DNA from: Candidatus Omnitrophota bacterium
GTDB taxonomy: Bacteria; Omnitrophota; Gorgyraeia; Duberdicusellales; 4484-171
Assembly (NCBI GenBank): GCA_020352775.1
Contig: CP070684.1
Coordinates: 574,043 to 611,725, forward strand
Direction: 5' to 3'
Length of the DNA: 37,683 nt
Positions within the stretch are counted from its first letter, which is position 1. Each line of letters starts with the position of its first letter. The notes beneath the pieces were generated by a model. It searched no databases. It worked only from the letters and a program-made list of their open reading frames with translations, and had not been told where the DNA came from. Positions 15,134 to 22,524 of this stretch are shown here, one piece after another. The translations under genes and the position numbers were made by a program.

Positions 15134-16174
15134 ATGATGAACATAAAGAAAAAAGAGCTTCCCAAAAGGAAGGCCTTTGGTGTTGTTGCAGCGGTGTTGA
15201 TTATGCTTCTTGTCGCGGTGATGGGGGTTACTGTGGCGTATTTAATGGGAACTGATATTTCAAGCTCAGCCAATTATCAATATTCTCAACAAGCATTATT
15301 TATTGCTGAAGGGGGGTTGCGCTATTATCTTGAGCAGTTAAAAAGACAGGTAACTTCCTGGAGCTTGCCTCCTGAGAAATCAGTTAATGAGCCTTTAGGA
15401 GCAGGTACTTTTACTATTACTACTGCTAATGAAGAGGATGATGAGGTTGATCTGACTTCAACCGGATATATAACTGCAGCTGATGGCACAATAGCTAAGC
15501 GCGTGGTATATGTGCACCTCAAGCGCATCCTTCCCCCTGCTTTTAAATATGCCACCTATTCCGATACTAATGTTAATCTTTCCGGGAAAGGAGAAATAAA
15601 CGGCGATACCGCTGCTGACCAGCATGTGCATGGCGAGCAGGGGTGGAAGATGAATGGCGATGTAGAGGAAGGAGCAGACATTGATTTTCCTTATATGGAT
15701 TTTCCAAGTTATGCAAAGGATGCTGATTACATCGTGGATGGAAGTTTTACTTTTGAAGAGGGTAAAACTTATGAGGGGATATACTACATTACGCAAAATG
15801 CTTTTGTAGAAAATGGAGTGACAATAGAGGGCAGTGTTATTGCTGAGCAGAATATTGAAGTGAAAGGAAAAGACATAAATCTTAGCGCCCAGGGGGGGTA
15901 TCCGGCTCTTGCGGCACAATTAAATATAAATATCAACTGTAAGGAGCAGGAAGAAACTATATCCATTGAAGGGTTGGTTTATACCGAACAAAATTTTATT
16001 CTGGTAAGCAAAGGAACTACGGATATAACTGGTTCGGTTATTGCCAAACAGAATGTAAATATTACATCCAAGGGCAATACCACCATTACTTATGATCCAG
16101 ATATTATTGTGACTCCTCCGCCTTATTTTTCAAGCATTCCCGATCCCACAATAGATTGGGATGAGATTTATTGA
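15134..16174 (+). CDS. PilX/GspK-like tip protein with repetitive beta-solenoid-like tail
   Basis: A 346-residue protein. The basic leader ends in AFG, followed by the hydrophobic helix VVAAVLIMLLVAVMGVTVAYLMG. It lacks Glu5, as GspK and PilX proteins often do. The segment QQALFIAEGGLRYYLEQL is typical of the PilX N-terminal domain. From about residue 205 the chain carries at least four repeats with a central QN pair: YITQN, VIAEQN, VYTEQN and VIAKQN. Each is followed by alternating hydrophobic residues and glycines, which suggests a beta-solenoid. The end is proline-rich. The position after GspJ-like fits the tip cap. An adhesive or DNA-contacting tail is speculative. GGAAGG precedes two adjacent ATGs (15134, 15137). 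Confidence 0.8.
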   Translation: MMNIKKKELPKRKAFGVVAAVLIMLLVAVMGVTVAYLMGTDISSSANYQYSQQALFIAEGGLRYYLEQLKRQVTSWSLPPEKSVNEPLGAGTFTITTANEEDDEVDLTSTGYITAADGTIAKRVVYVHLKRILPPAFKYATYSDTNVNLSGKGEINGDTAADQHVHGEQGWKMNGDVEEGADIDFPYMDFPSYAKDADYIVDGSFTFEEGKTYEGIYYITQNAFVENGVTIEGSVIAEQNIEVKGKDINLSAQGGYPALAAQLNININCKEQEETISIEGLVYTEQNFILVSKGTTDITGSVIAKQNVNITSKGNTTITYDPDIIVTPPPYFSSIPDPTIDWDEIY

Positions 16175-16220
16175 GGAATCAGTGGTTTTAGCGTTTTCAG
16201 TTGCTTTTTAAAACAATCTT

Positions 16221-16272
16221 TTGCATTTTTTCTTTTTATAAGTATAATAAATAGAGTAAAATACGGTATTAT
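16221..16272 (+). promoter_or_regulatory. Promoter region of the pilMN fusion gene (two candidate -10 boxes)
   Basis: TTGCAT (16221-16226), a 16-nt spacer and TATAAT (16243-16248) form one promoter with a leader of about 25 nt. A second -10-like box, TATTAT (16267-16272), is followed by 7 nt and the ATG at 16280, a leaderless arrangement. No Shine-Dalgarno is visible in either case. Confidence 0.55.
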
Positions 16273-16279
16273 GCTTTAA

Positions 16280-17923
16280 ATGGAGCCGAAAACAAAGATG
16301 AACCCTATAAATTTAAGCAAAATCATAAAAAAAGGACCAAAAGAGGTTCTTTCTATAGATTTTGGTCGCGGTTTTGTAAAGATTGCCTGTCTGCAACCCC
16401 TCGGTCATAATTTTAAACTTATCTCCTACGATATCAAAAAGATTACTTCCTTTGCGGATAATCGCGATGAAGTTTTAGAATTCATAAATAATTTTATCCA
16501 AACTCACTCTATTAAGGGAAAAGGGATATATGTGACACTTTCGGATCCCGATTCAATAATCATAAAACGTCTTACCCTCTCTGGCGTATCAAAGGAAGAA
16601 GAAATCCTTAAGGCCGCAAAGTGGCAATTGCAGGAAGGGCTTTCTTTTTCTATAGAAGAGGCGGTGCTTGATTCGCGCAAGATAAGAGAATTTACTGATG
16701 AAGAGGGGGTAAAAAAGATTGACATACTGTTTGTGTTAGCGTATGCACAAGCCCTGCGCCAGTATCTTTTGGTGATTAAGGAATGTGAGCTCATTCCAAT
16801 AATAGCGTCGTTAGGTCCTTTTAATTATTCCTATCTACTTAAGCGTATCAGTCCTCAGGAAGAAGAAACCCAGGCCCTTCTTGATATCGGACAGTATAAT
16901 TCAACGCTTTGTATTTTTAAGGGCAGTGAGTTAACTCTGGCAAGGACATTATCGTTTTCTTCTGAGAAGCTTGCTAAGTCTTTGACTTCTTCTTTGACTT
17001 CGGATAAAGGAAAGATTTCTTTTTCTTATGAGGAGGCAGACCGGATAAGAGAAGAGTTTGGTATTCCCAAAGATGATACTGTAGAATTAAAAAAGGGAGT
17101 CAATGCCGGGCAAGTAATGTCGCTATTACGTCCGGTTTTTGATGAGCTAATAAGAGATTTTAAGTTTACTTCCTATTATTATACCTCTAATTATCAGGAG
17201 AAAGCACCTTCCAAGCTTTATATTACCGGAGGAGGAGCGAACCTAAAGAATTTAGGTAATTATTTAAAGAAAGAACTCGGTGTAGAAGTAGCGCAATTAC
17301 CCCTGCCTGACTGCATTTTAACCGAAGAAGCCCAGAGAAAAGATTTAGAAAAGAATAAAAATCAGATGATGAGTACCTTAGGCGCAGTATTTGCGACTTT
17401 CGGAGCGGTTAATTTGCTGCCTTCAGAGTTCAGGTCTTTAAGGCGAGAGTTTATCGAGAAGGCTGCCCTTAGAGTATTTACCTTTGGAATGTGGGCGATA
17501 TTTCTTGCTGTTTTACTTATTGTTTATGGTCAATTTCAAGGGTATAAAAATAAACTTAAATATTCTCATCTTCATCTGCAGAATATCCAAGACATCCAAG
17601 GCTTAAAAAACCAGTGTGTTTTTAGAGAAAATCTTATACAAAAAATACAAAGAGGTAGAGTCCCGGTGGATGGAGTTTTAAAAGTCATCAGTGCTCTTAT
17701 TACTCACGATATTATTTTAAATAGGTTAAGCTTTAATCAGGAAAATGACACTTTAATTTTTAAGGGTAGTGTTTCGGCGAGCGGAGAGATTGCAGCGCTA
17801 AAACTCACTGACTTTATGAAAAAAATTGAAGCTTCTTCGTATTTTAAAGATACACAGCTTGTATCCTCTGAGAGATTCGGAGAAGTTCAGCGGTTTGAGA
17901 TAAAATGTATTTTGGTTCAATAA
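16280..17923 (+). CDS. PilM-PilN fusion, type IV pilus alignment complex
   Basis: A 547-residue protein joining two normally separate subunits. Residues about 20-365 form an actin-like PilM/GspL-type ATPase domain (LSIDFGRGFVKIA phosphate-1 segment, ALLDIGQYNSTLCIF phosphate-2 segment, LYITGGGANLKNL adenosine segment). At about residue 377 the PilN signature NLLPSEF begins. A transmembrane helix (FGMWAIFLAVLLIVYGQF) and a periplasmic PilN-like domain to the C-terminus follow. Separate PilM binds the short cytoplasmic tail of PilN, so the fusion makes that contact permanent. GspL of type II systems has a similar combined architecture. pilO follows directly. ATG 16280 lacks a Shine-Dalgarno; ATG 16298 is an alternative. 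Confidence 0.88.
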   Translation: MEPKTKMNPINLSKIIKKGPKEVLSIDFGRGFVKIACLQPLGHNFKLISYDIKKITSFADNRDEVLEFINNFIQTHSIKGKGIYVTLSDPDSIIIKRLTLSGVSKEEEILKAAKWQLQEGLSFSIEEAVLDSRKIREFTDEEGVKKIDILFVLAYAQALRQYLLVIKECELIPIIASLGPFNYSYLLKRISPQEEETQALLDIGQYNSTLCIFKGSELTLARTLSFSSEKLAKSLTSSLTSDKGKISFSYEEADRIREEFGIPKDDTVELKKGVNAGQVMSLLRPVFDELIRDFKFTSYYYTSNYQEKAPSKLYITGGGANLKNLGNYLKKELGVEVAQLPLPDCILTEEAQRKDLEKNKNQMMSTLGAVFATFGAVNLLPSEFRSLRREFIEKAALRVFTFGMWAIFLAVLLIVYGQFQGYKNKLKYSHLHLQNIQDIQGLKNQCVFRENLIQKIQRGRVPVDGVLKVISALITHDIILNRLSFNQENDTLIFKGSVSASGEIAALKLTDFMKKIEASSYFKDTQLVSSERFGEVQRFEIKCILVQ

Positions 17924-17944
17924 CATATATTCGAAGGTAGAGTC

Positions 17945-18541
17945 ATGCGATTTAATTTAGCGGTATTTAGGGATATTAAAAATTTAGCTAAGTCAGAGAA
18001 AAAGCTAATTATATCTAGCGCCGTTGCTTTGTCGGCGCTTTTGATTCTATTTTTCGCAGTCTATTTGCCTATAAAAAATAAGGTCAAAATGTTCGCAAAA
18101 GAACAGTTTCAGGTTGATAGCCAGATTAAAGAGATACAAGAGTTAGTTGATACCACAGCAGGTAAGGGGTTTGCACGCCTTGAAGAGCGGTTTAAAGCAC
18201 TTGATAGAAAATTCCCCCAGGAAGAGAAGGAAGCCATAATATTACTATCTGCCTTTGCCCAGAGATTAAATATTGATATTATCACCATGAGGCCTCAATC
18301 TAAGAAAGATTTTATTGATGAAAAAGAAAATAAGGTGGTAATAGACGGAAAGACTTGCCGTATGGTTGGGGTATCTTTGGAGATGAGAGCTCTTTATGAA
18401 GACTTGGTGGAATACATAAGGATTTTGAGGCAAATGTTACCATCGTATGTGAGCATCGATAACTTAAAAATCATTAAGGACCGAACAGATAGTCCGGTAT
18501 TGCATATTCGCCTTAATTTCAATCTGCATCTTTTGTCATAG
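17945..18541 (+). CDS. pilO: PilO-like alignment complex protein
   Basis: A 198-residue inner-membrane protein. It has a short cytoplasmic start, one transmembrane helix near residues 23-43 (LIISSAVALSALLILFFAVYL), a coiled-coil stretch with the segment KALDRKFPQEEKEA, and a ferredoxin-like periplasmic domain. This layout, its length and its place directly after PilN identify PilO or GspM, which dimerises with PilN/GspL. The identification rests on architecture and gene order, because sequence conservation in the family is low. GAAGGTAG before the ATG serves as ribosome binding site. Confidence 0.82.
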   Translation: MRFNLAVFRDIKNLAKSEKKLIISSAVALSALLILFFAVYLPIKNKVKMFAKEQFQVDSQIKEIQELVDTTAGKGFARLEERFKALDRKFPQEEKEAIILLSAFAQRLNIDIITMRPQSKKDFIDEKENKVVIDGKTCRMVGVSLEMRALYEDLVEYIRILRQMLPSYVSIDNLKIIKDRTDSPVLHIRLNFNLHLLS

Positions 18542-18580
18542 CTGCAACCAAGCACATAGCTCCAAAAAGGAGGAGAGGAA

Positions 18581-19075
18581 ATGACTGAAAAAGATAAAAA
18601 GAATCTTATAATTGTCGGAGTTTTAATCGCTGTCCTCATATTTATGATTGCTAATGCGACAAAAAGAGTAAAGAGAGCGAAGGGGCGTATAGCCAGGTCA
18701 AAGAGCGTAGCTTCTGCTAGAGAATCAAAAAAGGGGAAAAGAGCAGAGCTTCCAGAAGGCGCAATAGTTGAAGTTTCTAAAGCCAGGCCCTCCGCTGCAA
18801 ATATTTTCAGCAGATTAGACATGGAGGCAGAAAGTATAAGTCTTAAGCGAGATCCTTTTTCTATGCGCACTATATCTGTAGAGGAAGAAATTGCTTCGCA
18901 TGGGGTTCGCCTTTCCGGTATTCTTTGGGATAAAAGATCTCCCCGGGCCGTAATAAATGATGAGATAGTAAGCGTGGGGGATAAATTTAATGACTATACT
19001 GTAAGTGCGATAGAAAAAGATAAAGTTATTTTGAGTGAAGAGGAAGGCAGTATTACTCTTAGATTGGTAGAGTAA
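18581..19075 (+). CDS. PilP/GspC-like periplasmic linker protein
   Basis: A 164-residue protein with one N-terminal transmembrane helix (NLIIVGVLIAVLIFMIANA), a basic linker rich in Lys and Arg, and a C-terminal small beta domain. That domain contains VRLSGILWDKRSPRAVIND followed by GDKFNDYTV and KVILSEEEG. The pattern (activity or assembly at a pore, 'G.LW....P.A.IN....VGD') is that of the HR domain of PilP and GspC, which binds the N0 domain of the secretin. It lies just before the secretin gene, as expected. It has a transmembrane anchor instead of the lipobox of classical PilP, more like GspC. A strong AAAGGAGGAG precedes the start. Confidence 0.78.
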   Translation: MTEKDKKNLIIVGVLIAVLIFMIANATKRVKRAKGRIARSKSVASARESKKGKRAELPEGAIVEVSKARPSAANIFSRLDMEAESISLKRDPFSMRTISVEEEIASHGVRLSGILWDKRSPRAVINDEIVSVGDKFNDYTVSAIEKDKVILSEEEGSITLRLVE

Positions 19076-19089
19076 CGCTTTTAAAGGTA

Positions 19090-19119
19090 TTGCCTAAGTA
19101 TTGATATTTGAGTTAAAAT
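19090..19119 (+). promoter_or_regulatory. Possible promoter of the secretin gene
   Basis: TTGCCT (19090-19095), an 18-nt spacer and TAAAAT (19114-19119) lie in the 84-nt gap before the secretin gene. The match is moderate. The gap and the strong GGGGGAGGA ribosome binding site suggest separate or boosted expression of the pore. Confidence 0.4.
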
Positions 19120-19159
19120 ATAGAAATAAATAATAAAAGATTTTAACCTAGGGGGAGGA

Positions 19160-20704
19160 ATGAATATGGCAAGGAGAATTAGAACTAAATTGACCAGATT
19201 ATTATTGGTATTCGTTTTTGTAATTTCAGGCTTTTCTGTTTATGCACAGGAAGAAGGCATGATTACTTTGATTAAATTTAAAGAGGCAGACATTGGGGTA
19301 GTAATGCAGTCTATTAGTCAGAAAGCATTCAGAGACGGAGATAAGGTCAATATCGTGGTAAGCCCTAATGTAAAAGGGTTTGTCAATGTGCATCTGGAGA
19401 ATGTGAGTTGGCTTACGGCACTGGAGGCAATACTGACGCCTTATGATTACAGCTATGAATGGGTGGGTAGAAACATCATTTTAGTAGATACCTTAGAGAA
19501 GATAAAGGAGAGAGAATCAAAGGCAAAAGAAAGACAGGAAGTCGAAGTGCCCCGTACCAGAGTATTTAAATTAAAGTATATCGATGCCAACGATGCCAAA
19601 AGAGCGATTGAGCCGTTACTTTCTCCCATGGGCAGAGCTTCAGTGTTAGAGATGACTGGCCAGTCCGGCTGGGAGTTCGGTACGGAAAGCGCTGCCAAAA
19701 GGGCGAGGGTGGCGGAACGAAGAATTTCCCGCACCAAGACTTTGGTTGTTTCAGATAATACAAGAAAACTATCCGAGATCGAGGATTTACTTCGAAAAAT
19801 AGATGTGATGCCTCAACAAATTTTGATAAAAGCAAGAATCATGGAAGTAAATAGAGATGCTCTTACTGATATTGGTTTTGATTGGGGTACTGGAGACCAA
19901 GGGGGGAGCCAAGAAGATTTAATTTTTACGGACTTGGTAGGCTCTGGCAGCAAGGTTGGAGGAGGGCATATGTTGAGTGATCAAATTACCCCCGCGGCCT
20001 TTAACCCTCTGGAAGGCATCAGCAATCTTACCACAGCCGATACGGGCTTAAAATTAGCATTTCGAAAGCTTACCGGAACTGAATTTGAAGTGATTCTGCA
20101 TGCTCTGGAGGAAGATGGTCGAGCCAATTCTCTTTCAGCACCGGTTATTCTTACTTTAAACGGCCAGGAAGCCTCAATTTTAGTGGGACAGAAATACCCT
20201 ATTGTTAAGACTGACACCAGCACTGAAACCGCAACCATTACTGGAGGTTCTTTAGATTACTATCAGGATATAGGGATTCAGCTTAATGTGGTTCCTCAGA
20301 TTTGCGGTGAAAATGAAGATTTTATAACTATGATTATTCACCCTGCAATCACAACCCGTGAATCAGATATTTCAATTACAAATCAGGCAGGGGATGTTTT
20401 TGCCTCTTATCCGCTTTTAAATTCCCGCGAGGCAGAAACACAGGTTTTTGTAAAAGATGGAGAAACAATAGTAATGGGTGGTTTATTAAAAGATGTGAAG
20501 AGAAAGCAAGAGATTGGAGTACCGATTTTAAGGCATTTGCCCATCTTAGGATGGCTGTTTAAACGTTATACTGATAATACGGAAAAAATAGACCTTTTAA
20601 TTTTTATTACTGCTAAAATCGTAAAACCTGGCGAACCTATTCCTTTAGAACTTCTGCAGGGCAATGAGTTGTCCTTAGAGTTTAAGGAAGAGTTTGAGAG
20701 ATAG
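19160..20704 (+). CDS. Secretin, outer-membrane pore of the pilus/secretion system (PilQ/GspD)
   Basis: A 514-residue secretin. An N-terminal signal peptide ends near YAQ. An N0/STN domain (ITLIKFKEADIGVVM, then VNIVVSPNVKGFVNV) and an N1-type domain (FKLKYIDANDAKRAI) follow, then the secretin core with the closing signature GETIVMGGLLKD and the LPILGWLFK motif. It has fewer N domains than classical GspD, closer to short PilQ forms. No lipobox is present. It should form a multimeric gated channel through which the pilus or secreted proteins pass. It follows the PilP/GspC-like gene and has the strongest Shine-Dalgarno of the cluster (GGGGGAGGA). Confidence 0.93.
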   Translation: MNMARRIRTKLTRLLLVFVFVISGFSVYAQEEGMITLIKFKEADIGVVMQSISQKAFRDGDKVNIVVSPNVKGFVNVHLENVSWLTALEAILTPYDYSYEWVGRNIILVDTLEKIKERESKAKERQEVEVPRTRVFKLKYIDANDAKRAIEPLLSPMGRASVLEMTGQSGWEFGTESAAKRARVAERRISRTKTLVVSDNTRKLSEIEDLLRKIDVMPQQILIKARIMEVNRDALTDIGFDWGTGDQGGSQEDLIFTDLVGSGSKVGGGHMLSDQITPAAFNPLEGISNLTTADTGLKLAFRKLTGTEFEVILHALEEDGRANSLSAPVILTLNGQEASILVGQKYPIVKTDTSTETATITGGSLDYYQDIGIQLNVVPQICGENEDFITMIIHPAITTRESDISITNQAGDVFASYPLLNSREAETQVFVKDGETIVMGGLLKDVKRKQEIGVPILRHLPILGWLFKRYTDNTEKIDLLIFITAKIVKPGEPIPLELLQGNELSLEFKEEFER

Positions 20705-20719
20705 GCTTAGAGGGCCGGG

Positions 20720-21535
20720 TTGGGCCAAAATATGTATCTTGAATTGTACGGCTTAAAAAACTCACCCTTTAACATCACTGCTGATCCTGAATTTTATTTT
20801 GAGAGCTCTTCTCATAAGGAAGCGTTTGCCGCCCTTCTGTATGGTATCAAGGAAAGAAAGGGAATAATTTTAGTCACCGGAGAAGTGGGTTTAGGAAAGA
20901 CCACTCTTTGTAAAGTTTTTATGGAAAAACTCTCCGGTCAGATAAAGACTTCACTTATCCTTAATCCTTATTTTAGTGAGGTACAATTGCTGGAGGCGAT
21001 TGTAGGGGATTTTGGGCTGAAGCTAGCCAGAAAGACACGCCTGGACATAATAAATAAGTTAAATTCTTTTCTTGTGGAAAACAGTTTGGCGGGAGGCAAT
21101 GCTGTTTTAATAATCGATGAAGCGCAAAGCTTAACAAATCGTCAATTAGAGCAGATACGGTTGTTATCTAATATTGAGACTGCCAAAGAAAAACTGTTGC
21201 AGATAGTTTTGGTGGGCCAGCCAGAGTTAACCGAGAAGCTCAAGCAACCTAATTTGCGCCAAATCCGCCAGAGAATTTTTGTAAAGTATAACCTCATGCC
21301 TTTAAAAGAAGAAGAGTTAAAGGGCTATGTGGAGCATAGATTGGCTAAAGCAGGAAAGTCTGATTTAGAAATTTCTCCCGAAAGCTACAGGATTATTTAT
21401 GAATTTTCAGGAGGAACCCCTCGCTTGGTAAACATGCTTTGTGATCGGGCGTTACTCTGCAGTTTTGCCAGAGAAAGCAATATTTTAAATGAGGCAATTT
21501 TTAACGAATGCGTCAGAGAACTTGCGCTACCCTGA
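20720..21535 (+). CDS. ExeA/GspA-like AAA+ ATPase
   Basis: A 271-residue ATPase of the ExeA/GspA family, with the typical beginning MYLELYGLKNSPFNITADPEF. Walker A is GEVGLGKTT (residues 54-62) and Walker B is VLIIDEAQ (about 129-136). In Aeromonas, ExeA with ExeB helps insert the secretin through peptidoglycan. The adjacent secretin and GspB-like genes support that role here, although the C-terminal peptidoglycan-binding domain of ExeA is absent. The drawn TTG start at 20720 has AGAGGG 5 nt upstream. The family start and an ATG point to 20732 as an alternative (shorter by 4 residues). Confidence 0.87.
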   Translation: MGQNMYLELYGLKNSPFNITADPEFYFESSSHKEAFAALLYGIKERKGIILVTGEVGLGKTTLCKVFMEKLSGQIKTSLILNPYFSEVQLLEAIVGDFGLKLARKTRLDIINKLNSFLVENSLAGGNAVLIIDEAQSLTNRQLEQIRLLSNIETAKEKLLQIVLVGQPELTEKLKQPNLRQIRQRIFVKYNLMPLKEEELKGYVEHRLAKAGKSDLEISPESYRIIYEFSGGTPRLVNMLCDRALLCSFARESNILNEAIFNECVRELALP

Positions 21536-21562
21536 TTTTAAAAAGAAGGATTTAAAGGTAAA

Positions 21563-22075
21563 ATGAGTATAATCTATGAAGCACTAAAGAAAATCGAAAA
21601 GAAAGAGGACCCAAAGGTTGCACCTACCCCTTTTCCTGTAGAAAAAGTAGCAGAACCAAAGGAGCAGCAACCACAAGAAGAACCGTCGTACCGGATAAAT
21701 AAATTTGTTTTTTTTACCGCAGTAGGGGTAGGGATATTTTCTCTTTTTCTTTTTTTAATGCATCTTTTTCATTCTAAGCCTGTAGTGCGAGAATCTCCTT
21801 CTCTTGAGAGAGCATATGTAAAGAGAGATGCTGTATCATATAACCAGCCAAAGCTTGAGAGACCAGCTTTTATAAATAATGCCTTAGATGAAAGTAGAAA
21901 CAGGAGTTATTATTTACAGGGGATAATATATACTGAAGATAGCCCTTTTGCCCTTATAAATGGTAAAAGAGTAAAAAGAGGCGAAAGAATAGGGGGGGCA
22001 ATAGTTAAGTCTTTATCCGAGAGTGGAGTGGAATTAGAGACAAAAGATGGTAATATCCAACTTACCTTAGAATAA
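21563..22075 (+). CDS. GspB-like secretin assembly partner
   Basis: A 170-residue bitopic protein. It starts MSIIYEALKKIEKKE, typical of the GspB-like partners of ExeA/GspA. A Pro/Glu-rich linker, a transmembrane helix at about residues 48-68, a periplasmic linker and a C-terminal beta domain follow. The C-terminal pattern YYLQGIIYTEDSPFALING, then RGERIGGAIV and VELETKDG, matches the GspB C-terminal domain (an HR-like fold related to that of GspC). With the preceding ATPase it likely forms the ExeAB-type complex that places the secretin. AAAGG lies 4 nt before the ATG. The strong terminator downstream ends the cluster. Confidence 0.82.
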   Translation: MSIIYEALKKIEKKEDPKVAPTPFPVEKVAEPKEQQPQEEPSYRINKFVFFTAVGVGIFSLFLFLMHLFHSKPVVRESPSLERAYVKRDAVSYNQPKLERPAFINNALDESRNRSYYLQGIIYTEDSPFALINGKRVKRGERIGGAIVKSLSESGVELETKDGNIQLTLE

Positions 22076-22096
22076 TAGAATTTATCAGCTAAAATT

Positions 22097-22138
22097 AAAG
22101 GGGATAAGCTAAAAACTTATCCCCTATTTTATTTTTTT
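22097..22138 (+). terminator. Intrinsic terminator after the pilus cluster, probably bidirectional
   Basis: GGGGATAAG (22100-22108) pairs perfectly with CTTATCCCC (22116-22124) around a 7-nt loop, followed by TATTTTATTTTTTT. The A-rich run before the stem becomes a T-rich run on the minus strand, so it can also stop RNA from tRNA-Leu, whose 3' end is 25 nt away. Confidence 0.92.
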
Positions 22139-22163
22139 AAGAATTATTGGTAATAAACTATTT

Positions 22164-22250
22164 TGGTGCCGGAGGAGGGAGTCGAACCCTCACGGAGTTG
22201 CCCCCACTGGATTTTGAATCCAGCGCGTCTGCCAATTCCACCACTCCGGC
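22164..22250 (-). tRNA. tRNA-Leu (anticodon CAA)
   Basis: An 87-nt class II tRNA on the minus strand. The acceptor stem is GCCGGAG/CTCCGGC. The anticodon stem is CTGGA/TCCAG with loop TTCAAAA (anticodon CAA, reads UUG). It has a long variable arm, T stem GAGGG/CCCTC with loop TTCGACT, and an encoded CCA at 22166-22164. It has its own consensus promoter at 22265-22293. Confidence 0.97.
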
Positions 22251-22264
22251 AAGAATTGCTTTTA

Positions 22265-22293
22265 ACTATAGCATCTATGATTTTCTTTGTCAA
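22265..22293 (-). promoter_or_regulatory. Sigma70-type promoter of tRNA-Leu
   Basis: On the minus strand TTGACA (22293-22288), a 17-nt spacer and TATAGT (22270-22265), 14 nt before the tRNA. The -35 box lies inside the left arm of the inverted repeat at 22289-22318. Confidence 0.8.
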
Positions 22294-22318
22294 CCCTTCG
22301 GGTATACTCAGGGTTGAC
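22289..22318. repeat. Perfect 9-bp inverted repeat over the tRNA-Leu -35 box
   Basis: GTCAACCCT (22289-22297) and AGGGTTGAC (22310-22318) are perfect inverted copies separated by 12 nt. Each arm ends in a TTGACA on one strand (minus 22293-22288; plus 22314-22319). It may be an operator, the -35 boxes of two divergent promoters, or chance. On the plus strand the matching -10 region (near 22336-22342) is weak. Confidence 0.55.
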
Positions 22319-22371
22319 ACTGAGGCGATAAATCCAACAATAAATATCAGGCTCATCGCCGAATGTGTCAA

Positions 22372-22400
22372 TTGACAATCTCTGTGCGAGATGATATTAT
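22372..22400 (+). promoter_or_regulatory. Sigma70-type promoter of tRNA-Ala
   Basis: TTGACA at 22372-22377, a 17-nt spacer and TATTAT at 22395-22400. The RNA should start about 14 nt before the tRNA. Transcription may continue into the lipoprotein and nfo genes, since no terminator follows the tRNA. Confidence 0.78.
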
Positions 22401-22420
22401 TCCTTCTATAAGCTATTGAT

Positions 22421-22496
22421 GGGGCCGTAGTACAGTTGGGAGTACGCTACGCTGGCAGCGTAGAGGTCGAGGGTTCAAATCCCTCCGGCTCCACCA
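22421..22496 (+). tRNA. tRNA-Ala (anticodon GGC)
   Basis: A 76-nt cloverleaf. The acceptor stem is GGGGCCG/CGGCTCC (one G-T pair) and the D stem GTAC/GTAC. The anticodon stem is CTACG/CGTAG with loop CTGGCAG (anticodon GGC, reads GCC and GCU). The T stem is GAGGG/CCCTC with loop TTCAAAT. CCA is encoded at 22494-22496. Confidence 0.97.
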
Positions 22497-22524
22497 ACCT
22501 ATAGATAGGAGGAGATTTATTGCA

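Noticed and set aside
15458-15919. A 153-codon minus-strand frame opposite the PilX/GspK-like gene
   Set aside because: The plus-strand gene has a pilin-type start, family features and a ribosome binding site; the opposite frame has none.
22163-22375. A 70-codon plus-strand frame translating as MVPEEGVEPSRSCPHW...
   Set aside because: It is the antisense of tRNA-Leu(CAA). Translations of tRNA complements like this are a well-known source of false protein families.
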